Positions 1 to 7,343 of a stretch of 10,699 nt of DNA are shown here, piece by piece. The first letter of the stretch is position 1. Each line of letters begins with the position of its first letter. The position numbers and the translations under genes are program-made. The notes below the pieces were generated by a model. It saw only the letters and a list, made by a program, of their open reading frames with translations. It searched no databases and was not told where the DNA came from. This stretch comes from Parachlorella kessleri (Eukaryota; Chlorophyta; Trebouxiophyceae; Chlorellales; Chlorellaceae): contig BBXU01000218.1 in the NCBI GenBank assembly GCA_001598975.1, positions 1-10,699 of the forward strand, written 5' to 3'.

Positions 1-1
1 T

Positions 2-37
2 GGTGGGTCGGGGTGGGGGGTCGGGGGGTCGGGGGGG
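2..37 (+). repeat. G-rich simple repeat with G-quadruplex potential
   Basis: Irregular units of G-runs (3-7 G) separated by TC or T fill the first bases, roughly (GGGGTC)n. There are more than four runs of at least three G, which is the textbook G-quadruplex pattern on the plus strand. It lies in the presumed next intron of the minus-strand sulfate-binding protein gene, where the same tract is C-rich in the transcript. Confidence 0.7.
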
Positions 38-59
38 ATCCACTCCTCACCCCTCTCAC

Positions 60-787
60 TAATCTTGATGATGTCCAGGGGCAGCGCCAGCGCCACAATG
101 TCTGCCGGCAGGCCGTCCATGACCGCCCGCGCCTGGGTGCCGCTGCCGGCAAAGCTGAGCCGGAAGCGCACTGGCTGCCCCACCTGCTCCTCGTACTCCC
201 GCATGAACATCTTGCTGATCTGCAGGTGCGGCCGAGGAGTGCTGGGATGCTTGGCAAGGCATACGCAGGCGCATTGTGCTGCATTGTGTTACTTTAGACC
301 ACTGAGCACTCTGCTAATATTGTCTGCTCTACAGCGAAGACACCAGCAGCAGGTTGCCTGTCTCACATCCTTTGGTGCCAGCCAGCCCACCCACCTTGCC
401 ATATGCCTTGCGTGTCACCGCAAAGGATGCAAGCATAAGCGTCACTGGCTGCTTCTTGGCAGCTGCTAGCTGGAACGCCTCCTGGGGCAGCCGCCTCGAC
501 AGCGCAGCGCTGCTGCCGTTACCGCCGCTGCTGCCCCAGCCTCCACCCCCGCCACCGCCGCGGCTGCCCCCAGGTGGGCCGCCGCTGCCGCCGCTGGCTT
601 GTAGGTGCAAGCCATGGGCTGCTGCGTGCCGCGGCAGGAGGAGCGAGAACGTCACAGGTGCTGCAAGTGCCGTCCAAGCTGCGTGGCGCCTGCGGTCACA
701 GCAGCTATTACGGCTACGAGACAATGTGTTCCCTTGGACTAAAGCAAGGAGCCTTCCTGAATGAGAAGGCGCGCAGGGTAGGGCCAC
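60..787 (-). CDS. Sulfate-binding protein of the chloroplast sulfate ABC transporter (partial, two exons)
   Basis: Read on the minus strand, the exon 787..395 ends at AAG before a GTGGGT donor, and the exon 219..60 begins after CTGCAG; both are joined in phase 0. The second exon probably ends before GTGAGA at 59, so the gene continues off the left edge. The joined protein carries TLMLASFAVTRKAY, then RFRLSFAGSGTQARAV and GLPADIVALALPLDI. These match periplasmic sulfate-binding proteins (Sbp/CysP), whose N-terminal lobe has an S-[YF]-x-x-TR-x-x-Y segment, a GSG-x-Q sulfate loop and an ADVV-x-LAL stretch. In Chlamydomonas such a protein works with the SulP permeases and Sabc at the chloroplast envelope. 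Before the conserved part lies a Ser/Gly-rich stretch preceded by an Arg-, Ala- and Ser-rich stretch, as expected of a plastid transit region or linker. Position 787 is only a GTG; the frame is open upstream to a TGA at 884-886 without any ATG, so the true start lies in an unseen 5' exon and 787 is not the start. Family assignment is firm; the 5' boundary is not. Confidence 0.85.
220..394 (-). other. Intron of the sulfate-binding protein gene
   Basis: This 175-nt stretch separates the two recognised exons. Read on the minus strand it starts GTGGGT after AAG and ends CTGCAG before ATC. Splicing joins AYGK directly to ISKMFMREYEE, which restores the spacing usual in sulfate-binding proteins. 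Confidence 0.75.
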
Positions 788-1496
788 TACCGCACCATAG
801 GAGTGCCAGGATGTGCTCCTTGCTCTGCAGGGCAGGTAGGTCGCCCCGCTGGGAGCAAGTTGTGGGTTTTGTGAGGCGTCGTGTCAGCCAAGGCCTGCGT
901 TGTCACTTGTTCACTTGTTTGGTAAAGACGATGCTGGAAAGCAGGGGAGTGAGGACGGCCGGCGGTGTCCTCACCGTGGCGTGCTGGCCAAGCTGCCACT
1001 CCCAGTTGGAGCGGTCTGCATTGTCAACTAGTACTTTGTAACAACTGACTTGCCAAAACTGCACTGAAACGCTAAAAAACGCTTGCCGAAGATGGCATGT
1101 GTGACGATGAACGGGTGCCTGACGGTGAGGCCAGGGGGATTGAACAAACAGTATATCGAGTTTCTCACAAGCACATTGCAGAGCCATGGGGTATTGCACG
1201 CACATGTACTTTACGTATCAGAGGGAACCGCAGGGAATCACAGGATCCCGTCCATTGAACAAACATGGTGGTGTTAACGGTGGCAGGCATTGCGAACAGA
1301 GAGATAAGGCTGAACCTGACTGACAGGGCTGGATGCAAATACTGACATATTATCAAGGCGGCTGTTAAAGGGATTGCAGAAAACATAGCTGCTGGCTGAC
1401 AGACATGCATGCAGGTGAGGCGCTAGGGGCTTGCTTGGGTCTCTTGATGTCGCAGTGCCCCTCAGCAAATAGTCGATCAAGTCAGCCTGACGTCAG
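788..1496. other. Stretch without a convincing gene (upstream of the sulfate-binding protein gene)
   Basis: No recognisable exon was found on either strand. It should hold the missing first exon and promoter of the minus-strand sulfate-binding protein gene. A minus-strand ATG at 1205 opens a 100-codon frame down to 903 that could carry a transit-peptide start, but nothing fixes it. On the plus strand an ATG at 1092 followed eleven codons later by a GTGAGG donor at 1125 could start the plus-strand membrane protein blocks downstream. Both are guesses. Confidence 0.4.
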
Positions 1497-2531
1497 CCCT
1501 TGCATGAGATTGACTACAAGCAGCTTTCCTGCCAGCAAGCCGGCAATCTCGTCGCGCGCACCTTCCACTGCCAACGCAAGTGTGTGGTGCCAGTGGCAGC
1601 TTGGTTGGTTGGGGTGGACTGCCGAGCCTGAGCATCTTGCAGTGCCCAGGGTCGGAGAAGCATTGTGCAGGCCGGGGCAGGGTTCAGGTGACGGCTCTAG
1701 GGTGCCTAGTCCGTGAGCCGGTGGGTGCCATGCCAGCTCCTACACGTGGACTTGGCAAGTTTTATTACTGCATGAAGCCGACCTGGCCATCCCTGCCCTG
1801 CGCTTGGTGCAGGCTCTGGAGGTTGTGGCAGAGCTGGTGCTGCCAGTCGTGGTCACCGCTGCCGGACTTATCTTCTCCATCACCACCCTCGTCTACCTCT
1901 AGGTACCACTGACTGAAGTACTGCACAGTTCAATGGTTTAAATGGTAATTGGGACTGCCGCTTCCCCCACATCATCTTCGCATCGCTAGTACCCAGGGAG
2001 CGACTGGTAGCCCCTGGTCTTGTGCGGGACTATTGTCTACTGGCCACAATCTAAACCCAACTCTCTGCAGCGGTCGTGGCCTGTTGTCACTGTCTACACC
2101 TCCATTGCTATTATTTTTGTCTCCACAATAGGGTTTTGACTTGTTGCCCTCATTCGGCATGCGGTTGGGTAATGTTGGGCTGGCATTTATTGCACCCAAG
2201 CATGGGATATCTCAACCCGCACTTGTGCTGATGCTTTAACAGATCGTGTGCTTTGCTATAGTGTGCCGCATCTGTGCACTTTATGCACACACTAGCAGTG
2301 TCTCCTGGTCCTGGTATTTGGGCCGTCCATCACCTTCGTTAAGGTCACTCCCATTGAGGGGTTGGTGGAGCAGTTTTCTGTTACATCGAGCCCGGTATCA
2401 ACCTTCCAAGCTGTTTCTTCTGCGCTATGACCCCAGCCTTCTCTGTTGCAGGCTTCGTTCGCTCAATGCTTTCGCATCTATTCTACTTGAGCTGCGCTGG
2501 GTTGGGAAGTGTTGGTTTGAAAGTTTCCTAG
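1497..2531 (+). pseudogene. Exons or remnants of an unrecognised multi-span membrane protein
   Basis: Four coding-like blocks lie in one orientation. Block A starts after GACGTCAG at 1497 and reads HEIDYKQLSCQQAGNL and ARTFHCQR, with a possible donor GTGTGT near 1570. Block B, open from 1717 and with an acceptor at 1735-1736, reads DLAIPALRLVQALEVVAEL, then a membrane span ending in FSITTLVYL and TAG at 1900-1902. Block C, after CTCTCTGCAG at 2071, reads RSWPVVTVYTSIAIIF and stops at 2137-2139. Block D, after CTAGCAG at 2299, reads LVLVFGPSITFVKVTPIEG; from about 2358 a second frame reads YIEPGINLPSCFFCAM and PAFSVAGFVRSML to TAG at 2529-2531. The B-C and D frames do not join cleanly with good splice signals, so this may be a real gene with odd splicing or a decayed copy. 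I do not recognise the family. Pyrimidine-rich DNA tends to read as hydrophobic in every frame, which weakens blocks B and C. Confidence 0.3.
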
Positions 2532-2697
2532 CTCCCAACCCTGTGCCGCGTAGGATGCAGTGCCTTCTGGCCTTGCAGGATGTGTTGTTTCGTGTACTCT
2601 GATCGTCTCTTAAAGAACACAAGACACTGGGTGTATTTCCTGGCAAGCGTGTCTTCAAGTAGAGGCTGCATAACAGCTGTTGCTTGGTTGTATCCAG

Positions 2698-2702
2698 TGT
2701 AA
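2698..2702 (+). terminator. TGTAA poly(A) signal
   Basis: TGTAA is the usual poly(A) signal of Chlamydomonas-type algae. Here it lies about 170 nt after the last stop codon of the plus-strand membrane protein blocks, a plausible 3' UTR length. Five bases recur by chance, so position and orientation are the only support. Confidence 0.35.
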
Positions 2703-2793
2703 TTGTCCGTCTGAAGATATTCCTGGTAGGCGACAGCATGCGGCTTGCGCCTTTTGCCATCGCACAGCGGTTAAACATTTATCATTGAATGTA

Positions 2794-2894
2794 TGTACTG
2801 GATGCCTCGGTGGCGCGGGGGACGAACCCTCCATTCCTCCTCGCTGGCCCGAGCTCCGAGCTCCGAGCTCCGAGCCACCGAGGCATCCAGTACA
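2794..2894. repeat. 101-bp inverted repeat with perfect 21-bp arms
   Basis: The left arm 2794-2814 (TGTACTGGATGCCTCGG plus TGGC) is the exact reverse complement of the right arm 2874-2894. The 59-bp centre is not symmetric and carries three tandem copies of GAGCTCC at 2851-2871. It could be a small foldback element, a MITE, or a structured RNA. The minus strand also shows GGTTCGTCCCC, resembling the internal B box of RNA polymerase III genes, with TGGCTCGGAGC (A-box-like) before it. No cloverleaf folds, so it is not called a tRNA. Confidence 0.85.
2851..2871 (+). repeat. Three tandem copies of GAGCTCC
   Basis: Three exact 7-bp units, followed by a partial fourth (GAGCC) that leads into the right arm of the surrounding inverted repeat. 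Likely slippage product. Confidence 0.9.
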
Positions 2895-2962
2895 ACCCTA
2901 GACCTGCTACATCGAACTTCGCACTGAACCTGTACGACAAGCTTCATTTCAACATAGCCGCG

Positions 2963-2990
2963 GCAGAAAAGCGGCTAGCCGCTTTTCTGC
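2963..2990. repeat. 28-bp perfect palindrome
   Basis: GCAGAAAAGCGGCT at 2963-2976 is followed directly by its exact reverse complement at 2977-2990, with no spacer. The flanking base pair (G2962, A2991) breaks the symmetry. A second palindrome, GCCGCGGC at 2957-2964, abuts it. Possible roles are a cruciform or hairpin, a dimer binding site, or the fused ends of a small element. Confidence 0.95.
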
Positions 2991-3284
2991 AGTTTTGGGC
3001 TTCGGGCAGGGCTTAGCACGTTCATTCTTCGCCTGGGAGCCTGGGAGAGCAGTGCAGCCCAAATTTCCTCTAGACTTGCCCCTAAACTCCGGGTGAGAAA
3101 AAACCACTTAAGTGCCTTTGGTGCTCTGTCTTCACGGCCCCATGAAGCATCTTCCCCCCCTGGGCAGGTCCCTTGTCCCAGGGCTGCTTAGAGTGCCCCG
3201 CATAGATCTATTAAACAGCCACCCCTCTAAATTCTTTTCAGGCATCTTTGGCTCTAGGCTCAATCTGCATTCAAAGCGAAGTAC

Positions 3285-3291
3285 TATAAAA
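3285..3291 (+). promoter_or_regulatory. TATA box
   Basis: TATAAAA lies 312 nt before the ATG at 3603. Transcription would then start near 3315, giving a 5' UTR of up to about 290 nt, shorter if an intron from the GTAAGA at 3485 is removed. It is the best core promoter candidate for the three-span membrane protein gene. Confidence 0.45.
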
Positions 3292-3296
3292 TCGCT

Positions 3297-3371
3297 GGTG
3301 GGCGGCGAGTGCAGCTCTGCTAGTTTATCACCGGTGAGCGGCGGGTGCACTCACACTAGCAGATTTGATCA
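3297..3371 (+). repeat. Imperfect tandem duplication of about 35-39 bp
   Basis: Unit 1 (3297-3330) and unit 2 (3333-3371) share GGTGRGCGGCGRGTGCA at the start, CT-rich middles containing CTAG, and TTTATCA versus TTTGATCA at the end. The copy lies just downstream of the TATA box, across the likely transcription start. Confidence 0.6.
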
Positions 3372-3575
3372 GTTACCAACAGTGAAGTCACTGTGCGCGT
3401 ATGGGAGATCGGCTCGGTGGTGCCTGTGCTAGCCAGTTCAACCCTTCGTTCTTTAAGCCTGCGGTGTGCCAGCCAATGCCAGTGGTAAGACCCACCTGGA
3501 CCTCAGCAGCTCCCCTGCTGCGCTGCCGCAGCTGCTCCTCCCTCATTAGTCGGACCTGATCAGCTTGCTGCAAAT

Positions 3576-3605
3576 GACAGCAGGTCCATCGACAGGAGGT
3601 CCATG
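3576..3605 (+). repeat. 15-bp tandem duplication overlapping a start codon
   Basis: GACAGCAGGTCCATC (3576-3590) is followed at once by GACAGGAGGTCCATG (3591-3605), differing at two bases. The last difference turns ATC into the ATG start codon of the 163-residue frame. Confidence 0.85.
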
Positions 3606-4094
3606 GCAGCGTCGAGGGAACTGACCTTGCAAGCCCTTTTGGCAGAATACCAGGTGCTGGGCGGCCTTTATACTACAACGTGCCAGATAACCCATGCCCG
3701 GTTCACGGCCTTTGGCGCGCTGGAGGGCGCCCTGCTCGTGGGCCTTTTTGTGCTGAAGAGCAAGGCGACGCTTCTGGTGGCGTCCAGCTGCGCTATGTTC
3801 GTGTCCCTGTTCTTCGTGTTCTCGACACTGAGGGACTACGGCTATGTGAAGGTTAGATCACAGCGGGGTGTTGCGCTTGAAGGGAATATCAATCTGTTGC
3901 TCGACCTAGACGCAGCAGATGGTAACAGACTGAAAACGTTTGAAGAGGCCAACGCCGCATTCGGGTTAGGGCCGAACAACTCCTTGACGGCAAAGTCTAT
4001 GCACATCCTAGACTTTGCCATCGTGGTCTGTGCCCCATTTTTTTGGTTAGCAATGATCATCTTACTGGCCAAAGGCGTCATCCAGGGCGAGTGA
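3603..4094 (+). CDS. Small three-span membrane protein, unknown function
   Basis: A single uninterrupted frame of 163 residues, unusual beside intron-rich neighbours. I do not recognise the family. Residues 1-32 are soluble and contain LQALLAEYQVLGGLY; probable membrane spans are at about 33-51, 55-75 and 136-156; a polar loop of about 60 residues with LRDYGYVKV and DLDAADGNRLKTFEEAN separates spans 2 and 3. The general plan, a short amphipathic start followed by an early hairpin of two spans, is common among small uncharacterised bacterial membrane proteins, but I cannot name a homologue. There is no signal peptide or catalytic motif. ATG 3603 is the first Met, with G at +4; the frame is open upstream to a TAA at 3486-3488, so an upstream exon joined in frame is possible. 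Third codon positions are less GC-rich by eye than in the F-box or PIF1 exons (AGA, TTA and ATA-type codons occur), which fits either low expression or transfer. Confidence 0.65.
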   Translation: MAASRELTLQALLAEYQVLGGLYTTTCQITHARFTAFGALEGALLVGLFVLKSKATLLVASSCAMFVSLFFVFSTLRDYGYVKVRSQRGVALEGNINLLLDLDAADGNRLKTFEEANAAFGLGPNNSLTAKSMHILDFAIVVCAPFFWLAMIILLAKGVIQGE

Positions 4095-4136
4095 GTATGT
4101 GTGCTGCTTTGGCCCGAAAGGCTTCCCTTCCTGCTG

Positions 4137-4141
4137 TTACA
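4137..4141 (-). terminator. Possible TGTAA poly(A) signal of the F-box gene
   Basis: On the minus strand this is the nearest TGTAA downstream of the F-box stop codon at 5141, about 1.0 kb away. It would give a long 3' UTR ending close to the stop codon of the opposing gene. Confidence 0.3.
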
Positions 4142-4911
4142 CTTTTGTACGGATCATTTTTCTAGATAGATAGAAAGTGACGGTAATTCTGCCTTTTGAC
4201 GCAGCCTGGCACCCGCCACACTGCTGTCTGACCCCTTCCTGTCACGTGCATTTCCATTAATTTGACGGTACGAAAACTTACTTGGGCTTGGCCATGCTAC
4301 AACCCTTAAAGAGACGCTGCTCAAACGTAGGTTTCCAAGGAAACGTGAGAACCAGCAGCCATGTTTCACACCATTGACTAGGATTGAAGGGTCATTTGCC
4401 CGTTGCTGTAGCACAATAGGTGGGAGCTGGCACCAATGAGTCAGGGAGCAAAGTCAACAGCACTGCTCCTATGAAGTCCTGCTCAGCACACAGTCCAAAG
4501 TGTTTACGAGCCAAGGCTACTGTACGCAGCCCGCGGCAAATAGGAGATCAAAACTACGTTGCGTGCATACATGGTCACTCGCACTTGATCACAGGGTTTG
4601 GGAGGCCTCCCAATCCATACAGCTACACCAAGCCTGCACAGAACCAGCCCCTCCACAAGCTCCCCACGATGAAGACAAACAGACGCTGGTCAAGCCCTGG
4701 GTCACTGGTACCCGACAACACCCAAAGAACAATTTTTTAGACATATTACCTCATTAAATCTAGAAGGAGACCGTGGTAGCACATACAACAGCATCCTGCA
4801 TTATACACCAAGTGATGCCACCTGCAGACCCAACAACGCCATGTCAGCACACCTGCAGCAGCACCCCCATCAGCCCACGTCAAGCCCCCACCTGCGAAGG
4901 CCGATGCCATG

Positions 4912-4916
4912 TGTAA
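4912..4916 (+). terminator. Possible TGTAA poly(A) signal of the three-span protein gene
   Basis: It is the first TGTAA on the plus strand after the stop codon at 4092-4094, about 820 nt away. A weaker variant nearer the stop could be used instead. Confidence 0.25.
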
Positions 4917-5140
4917 ACGGCTTATACTGGGGCATCCCACTGCACCCACCTTATAACCCACTGATCCAAATCCGCTCCTTCAGCCTCCCCCCAGCCCTCT
5001 GCCATCCCGCGTGCAAGTCCACCTCAACCTCATTAAGCACCCCTGCCAGCTCTCCCAAGCACGCCCATGCCGCCTTCCCGTGCCGGCTTCCCTGGGCCCC
5101 CCGCCGCCTTTGCTAGCCCTTCCTCCCCTGCACACCGAGC

Positions 5141-7343
5141 TCAGGCTTCAGGCGCCCCCAGCGCCTCCAGCTCCTCCGGCGCCAAAAAGCGCAAGCTGGG
5201 CGCCGCCAGCTTGGCACCCCAGTGCCCCGCCCAGAACCGCCGGTCCCGCCCCCGCAGCACCACCACCGCGCAGCGCGCGCCGGCGGGGTAGCCGGCGGCA
5301 ACGCAGTGGGCTCGCTGCCAGGCGCCCTTGGCTGGCTGGACGGAGCCAGTGGTCCAACCCCACAGGCGTGCGGCCGGGTTAGCCAGGTGAGGGCCGGGAG
5401 GCTCGTTGCCGGCAACAGGGCCGGCGCCAATGTCTGCACCAAACAGAATAGACATGTCACGCAGCAAGCATGCCAGGAATGGGGGAAACACTGGCAGACT
5501 TTGCTTCGTACCACTTAAGGGTGGTGCTCACGCTAGCATAGTAGATTGGCGTGTGTCGTCACAAAGTCATCCGCAGAACTGAGGAGGCCCTTCCACCTTC
5601 CTCTAAATAGTGACAGCCTCAGCCGCCTCAACCACCAAAGAGCTTTCAGACCACGTCCATCCCTTACCTTCGTCGTCGGAGGGCGGGGTGGGTACAAAGG
5701 CGGGCGAGGCTGCTGTCAGCAGGATCCTGGCCTCGCAGTCTGCCGGGCAGTCTGCCCGGGCCGCGTACCACACCGAGAACGACAACGGCGGGGAGGAGTC
5801 CAGGAAAGCCTCGGCAGCCTGGTGGCTCAGGCCTCGTCTGCGGCAGGCATGGTAAGGGACGCTGGCTTATGAGCAACACGCAGCCCTTATGGTGCCCTGG
5901 AGAGCACACCCCTGGCACGCAGACTTACCCACCACTAGGACCTGGCGCCCGTAAATCTCTCACCACCGACATCTTGCTGCGTGCAGCCCGGCTGCAAAAG
6001 GGCAACCAAGGGCGGCCCACAGTTTGTGCTAGGCATACCTGACCAGCTCGTCAAGCAGGTCCACCACTTGCACCAGCTCGCACCAGCGGTAGGAGGAAGC
6101 CACAGCCCCAGCAACAGCACGCACAGCTGGCTGCACCTCCTGCAGTAACAACCTCTGTGATATCAAGCGGAAGCAAGGCGCGTAGGCTGCTTCCCGTCTC
6201 CTTCTTGCGCCCACTGTCGCACACCTCCAACCCACCCCTTCTTGCAATCTTGCTATCCCAGCAGCAGCTGACGACGGCAGCCAGCACAGCCCTGCCCAGG
6301 GTGAGATGGGGAACCCCCCTCCCTGCCTTCCCACGTGCTCTCTAAGGTTGCCATGAACAGCCTGGCACATAATATAGGGTTGCTGCACCCCCAAGGCGAA
6401 ACAAACACACGAGGAGACCCCACCCCACCCCAGTCGCTGTCTCGCCTGCCTCCCGCCCACCTTGCCGTCCCTGTCAGGGTATGGTGGGCAAGGCAGCGGC
6501 GGCGGGGCCCGGCGCCCGCCCCTCCGACACTCAAGCAGCCCGCTGATAGGCGAGCCAGGCATGAAGGTGCAGTTGCAGTCGCCCATGTTGGGCAGCTCCT
6601 CCCAGGCCCAGCCACTGCCACCCTGGCTGGTCACCGTCCAGCTGCCTGGGCTGACAGCCTGCTGACCCTTCTGCACATGGTCATCCAGAGGCGCCATCAC
6701 AAGCAGCAACGAGGTTCCCACTCTGACGGACGCAGCGACCAGAGGCGGAACAATCTTTAAGCCAGCAGGCCGCTTGGTTGCAGGGGGGGTGGCCCGCGCG
6801 AGGCTGGGCAGCATTTGCAGCCACTGAGTTCATTTTGCTCTCCGAGCAGAGTTGAAATGAAACAGTGCTGTGCAAGTCAGCACAAGTCAGCGGTTTCTAC
6901 CCTCCTACGCGCCTGGAATGGAGGCTCAAGGTAAGGGTTGGCCAGGAGGTTGGTTTGGTAGACTGCATAGTACACTTGGCCCCAAGACAGCGACCCCGCC
7001 AGACCACCACAGCCCCTGCTGAGCACAGGGGACATCTTGGACGACCATAGGTCCTGCACAAACCCAACGGGTGGTCTCATGTCAGAAGCGCACGGTAAGG
7101 ATTGCCCAGTGGTAAGGCTTCTGGCAGTCTGCTGCCAATTGTGGATATTGCTCTTCCTGCCCAGTGGGCTGGACCTTGTACCTTGCTGGTCGCCACCCTC
7201 AGCCAGCGCTTATTCACTAGGGCTGCTGAGGCTAGGACGTTGTGGCGCGGTATCAGCTCCAGCACCGACACCAATACTTGGTCTGGAAGAACATCCTGCC
7301 CCTCGTCACCGGAGGCAAGGTGCTGCGCTTTTCGTGGCTGCAT
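5141..7343 (-). CDS. F-box protein with animal-type FBA domain (FBXO2/FBXO6-like)
   Basis: Six exons: 7343..7182, 7053..6909, 6645..6461, 6139..6039, 5837..5668, 5331..5141. All phases agree (954 nt, 317 residues), from a true ATG to TGA. Residues 19-60 are an F-box (LPDQVLVSVLELIPRHNVL, then ALVNKRWLRVATSKDLW), which binds Skp1 in SCF ubiquitin ligases. Residues about 80-308 are an FBA domain: TNLLANP, SWTVTSQGGSGWAWEELP, SSYRWCELVQVVDLLDELV, FSVWYAARADC, GAWQRAHCVAAGYPAGAR and RDRRFWAGHWGAKLAAPSLR. These parallel RNLLxNP, the GGDGWxVE, TSYxWCxKxQxIDL, VxDWxxxRxDCG, YPxGVR and DxxxWxGWxGxRVTNSS segments of FBXO2, FBXO6 and NCCRP1. FBXO2 and FBXO6 bind N-glycans of misfolded glycoproteins for ER-associated degradation; that the alga's protein does so is inference. 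An extra Cys/Pro/Arg-rich stretch of roughly 40 residues (about 122-164) interrupts the domain. The exon 2/3 junction is the least sure; a GC donor at 6912 with an acceptor at 6671 is an alternative. The family call is firm. Confidence 0.85.
6140..6460 (-). other. F-box gene intron that stays open in frame
   Basis: It runs from GTGGGC after AAG to CTGCAG before GAG. It is 321 nt long (107 codons), phase 0, and contains no in-frame stop, so a retained form would still be translated through. It was called an intron because its translation shows nothing FBA-like, while removing it brings the two FBA segments closer. Confidence 0.6.

Larger units (their letters stand above)
2715..3602. other. Gene-poor stretch rich in small repeats
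   Basis: No exon with recognisable protein was found. It contains, in order, a 101-bp inverted repeat, a 28-bp palindrome, a TATA box, an imperfect tandem duplication and a 15-bp duplication at the start codon of the next gene. The second half probably holds the promoter and 5' UTR of the gene at 3603, perhaps with an intron whose donor is GTAAGA at 3485. The frames that are open here use no recognisable motif. Confidence 0.5.
4095..5140. other. Probable overlapping 3' UTRs of convergent genes; no gene seen
   Basis: No frame here shows recognisable protein. The plus-strand gene ending at 4094 and the minus-strand F-box gene ending at 5141 converge on it. The first TGTAA on the plus strand is at 4912-4916, and the first TGTAA on the minus strand below 5141 is at 4137-4141. 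If both are used, the two transcripts overlap by roughly 800 nt. Confidence 0.45.

Noticed and set aside
1488..1495. TGACGTCA, a CRE-type bZIP site
   Set aside because: An 8-bp palindrome is expected by chance at this scale and it coincides with a possible splice acceptor; no promoter context.
2425..2778. 117-codon minus-strand frame with a true ATG and an Arg-rich, mitochondrial-like N-terminus
   Set aside because: No homology seen, and it lies opposite the plus-strand membrane protein block and its putative 3' UTR. Kept as a weak possibility only.
2794..2894. Possible tRNA gene
   Set aside because: There is a TTCG-containing T-arm-like stretch and 7-bp acceptor-like ends, but no anticodon arm or D-arm folds; the long perfect arms dominate.
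3594..3599. AGGAGG resembling a Shine-Dalgarno site before ATG 3603
   Set aside because: Spacing to the ATG is only 3 nt, the setting is eukaryotic, and it is part of a 15-bp duplication.
4420..4740. 106-codon plus-strand frame
   Set aside because: GTG start, no motif, unbiased codon use, inside the likely 3' UTR overlap.
5067..5291. Plus-strand frame with a nuclear-localisation-like AKKRKLG
   Set aside because: It is antisense to the last exon of the F-box gene, whose FBA motifs explain the sequence.
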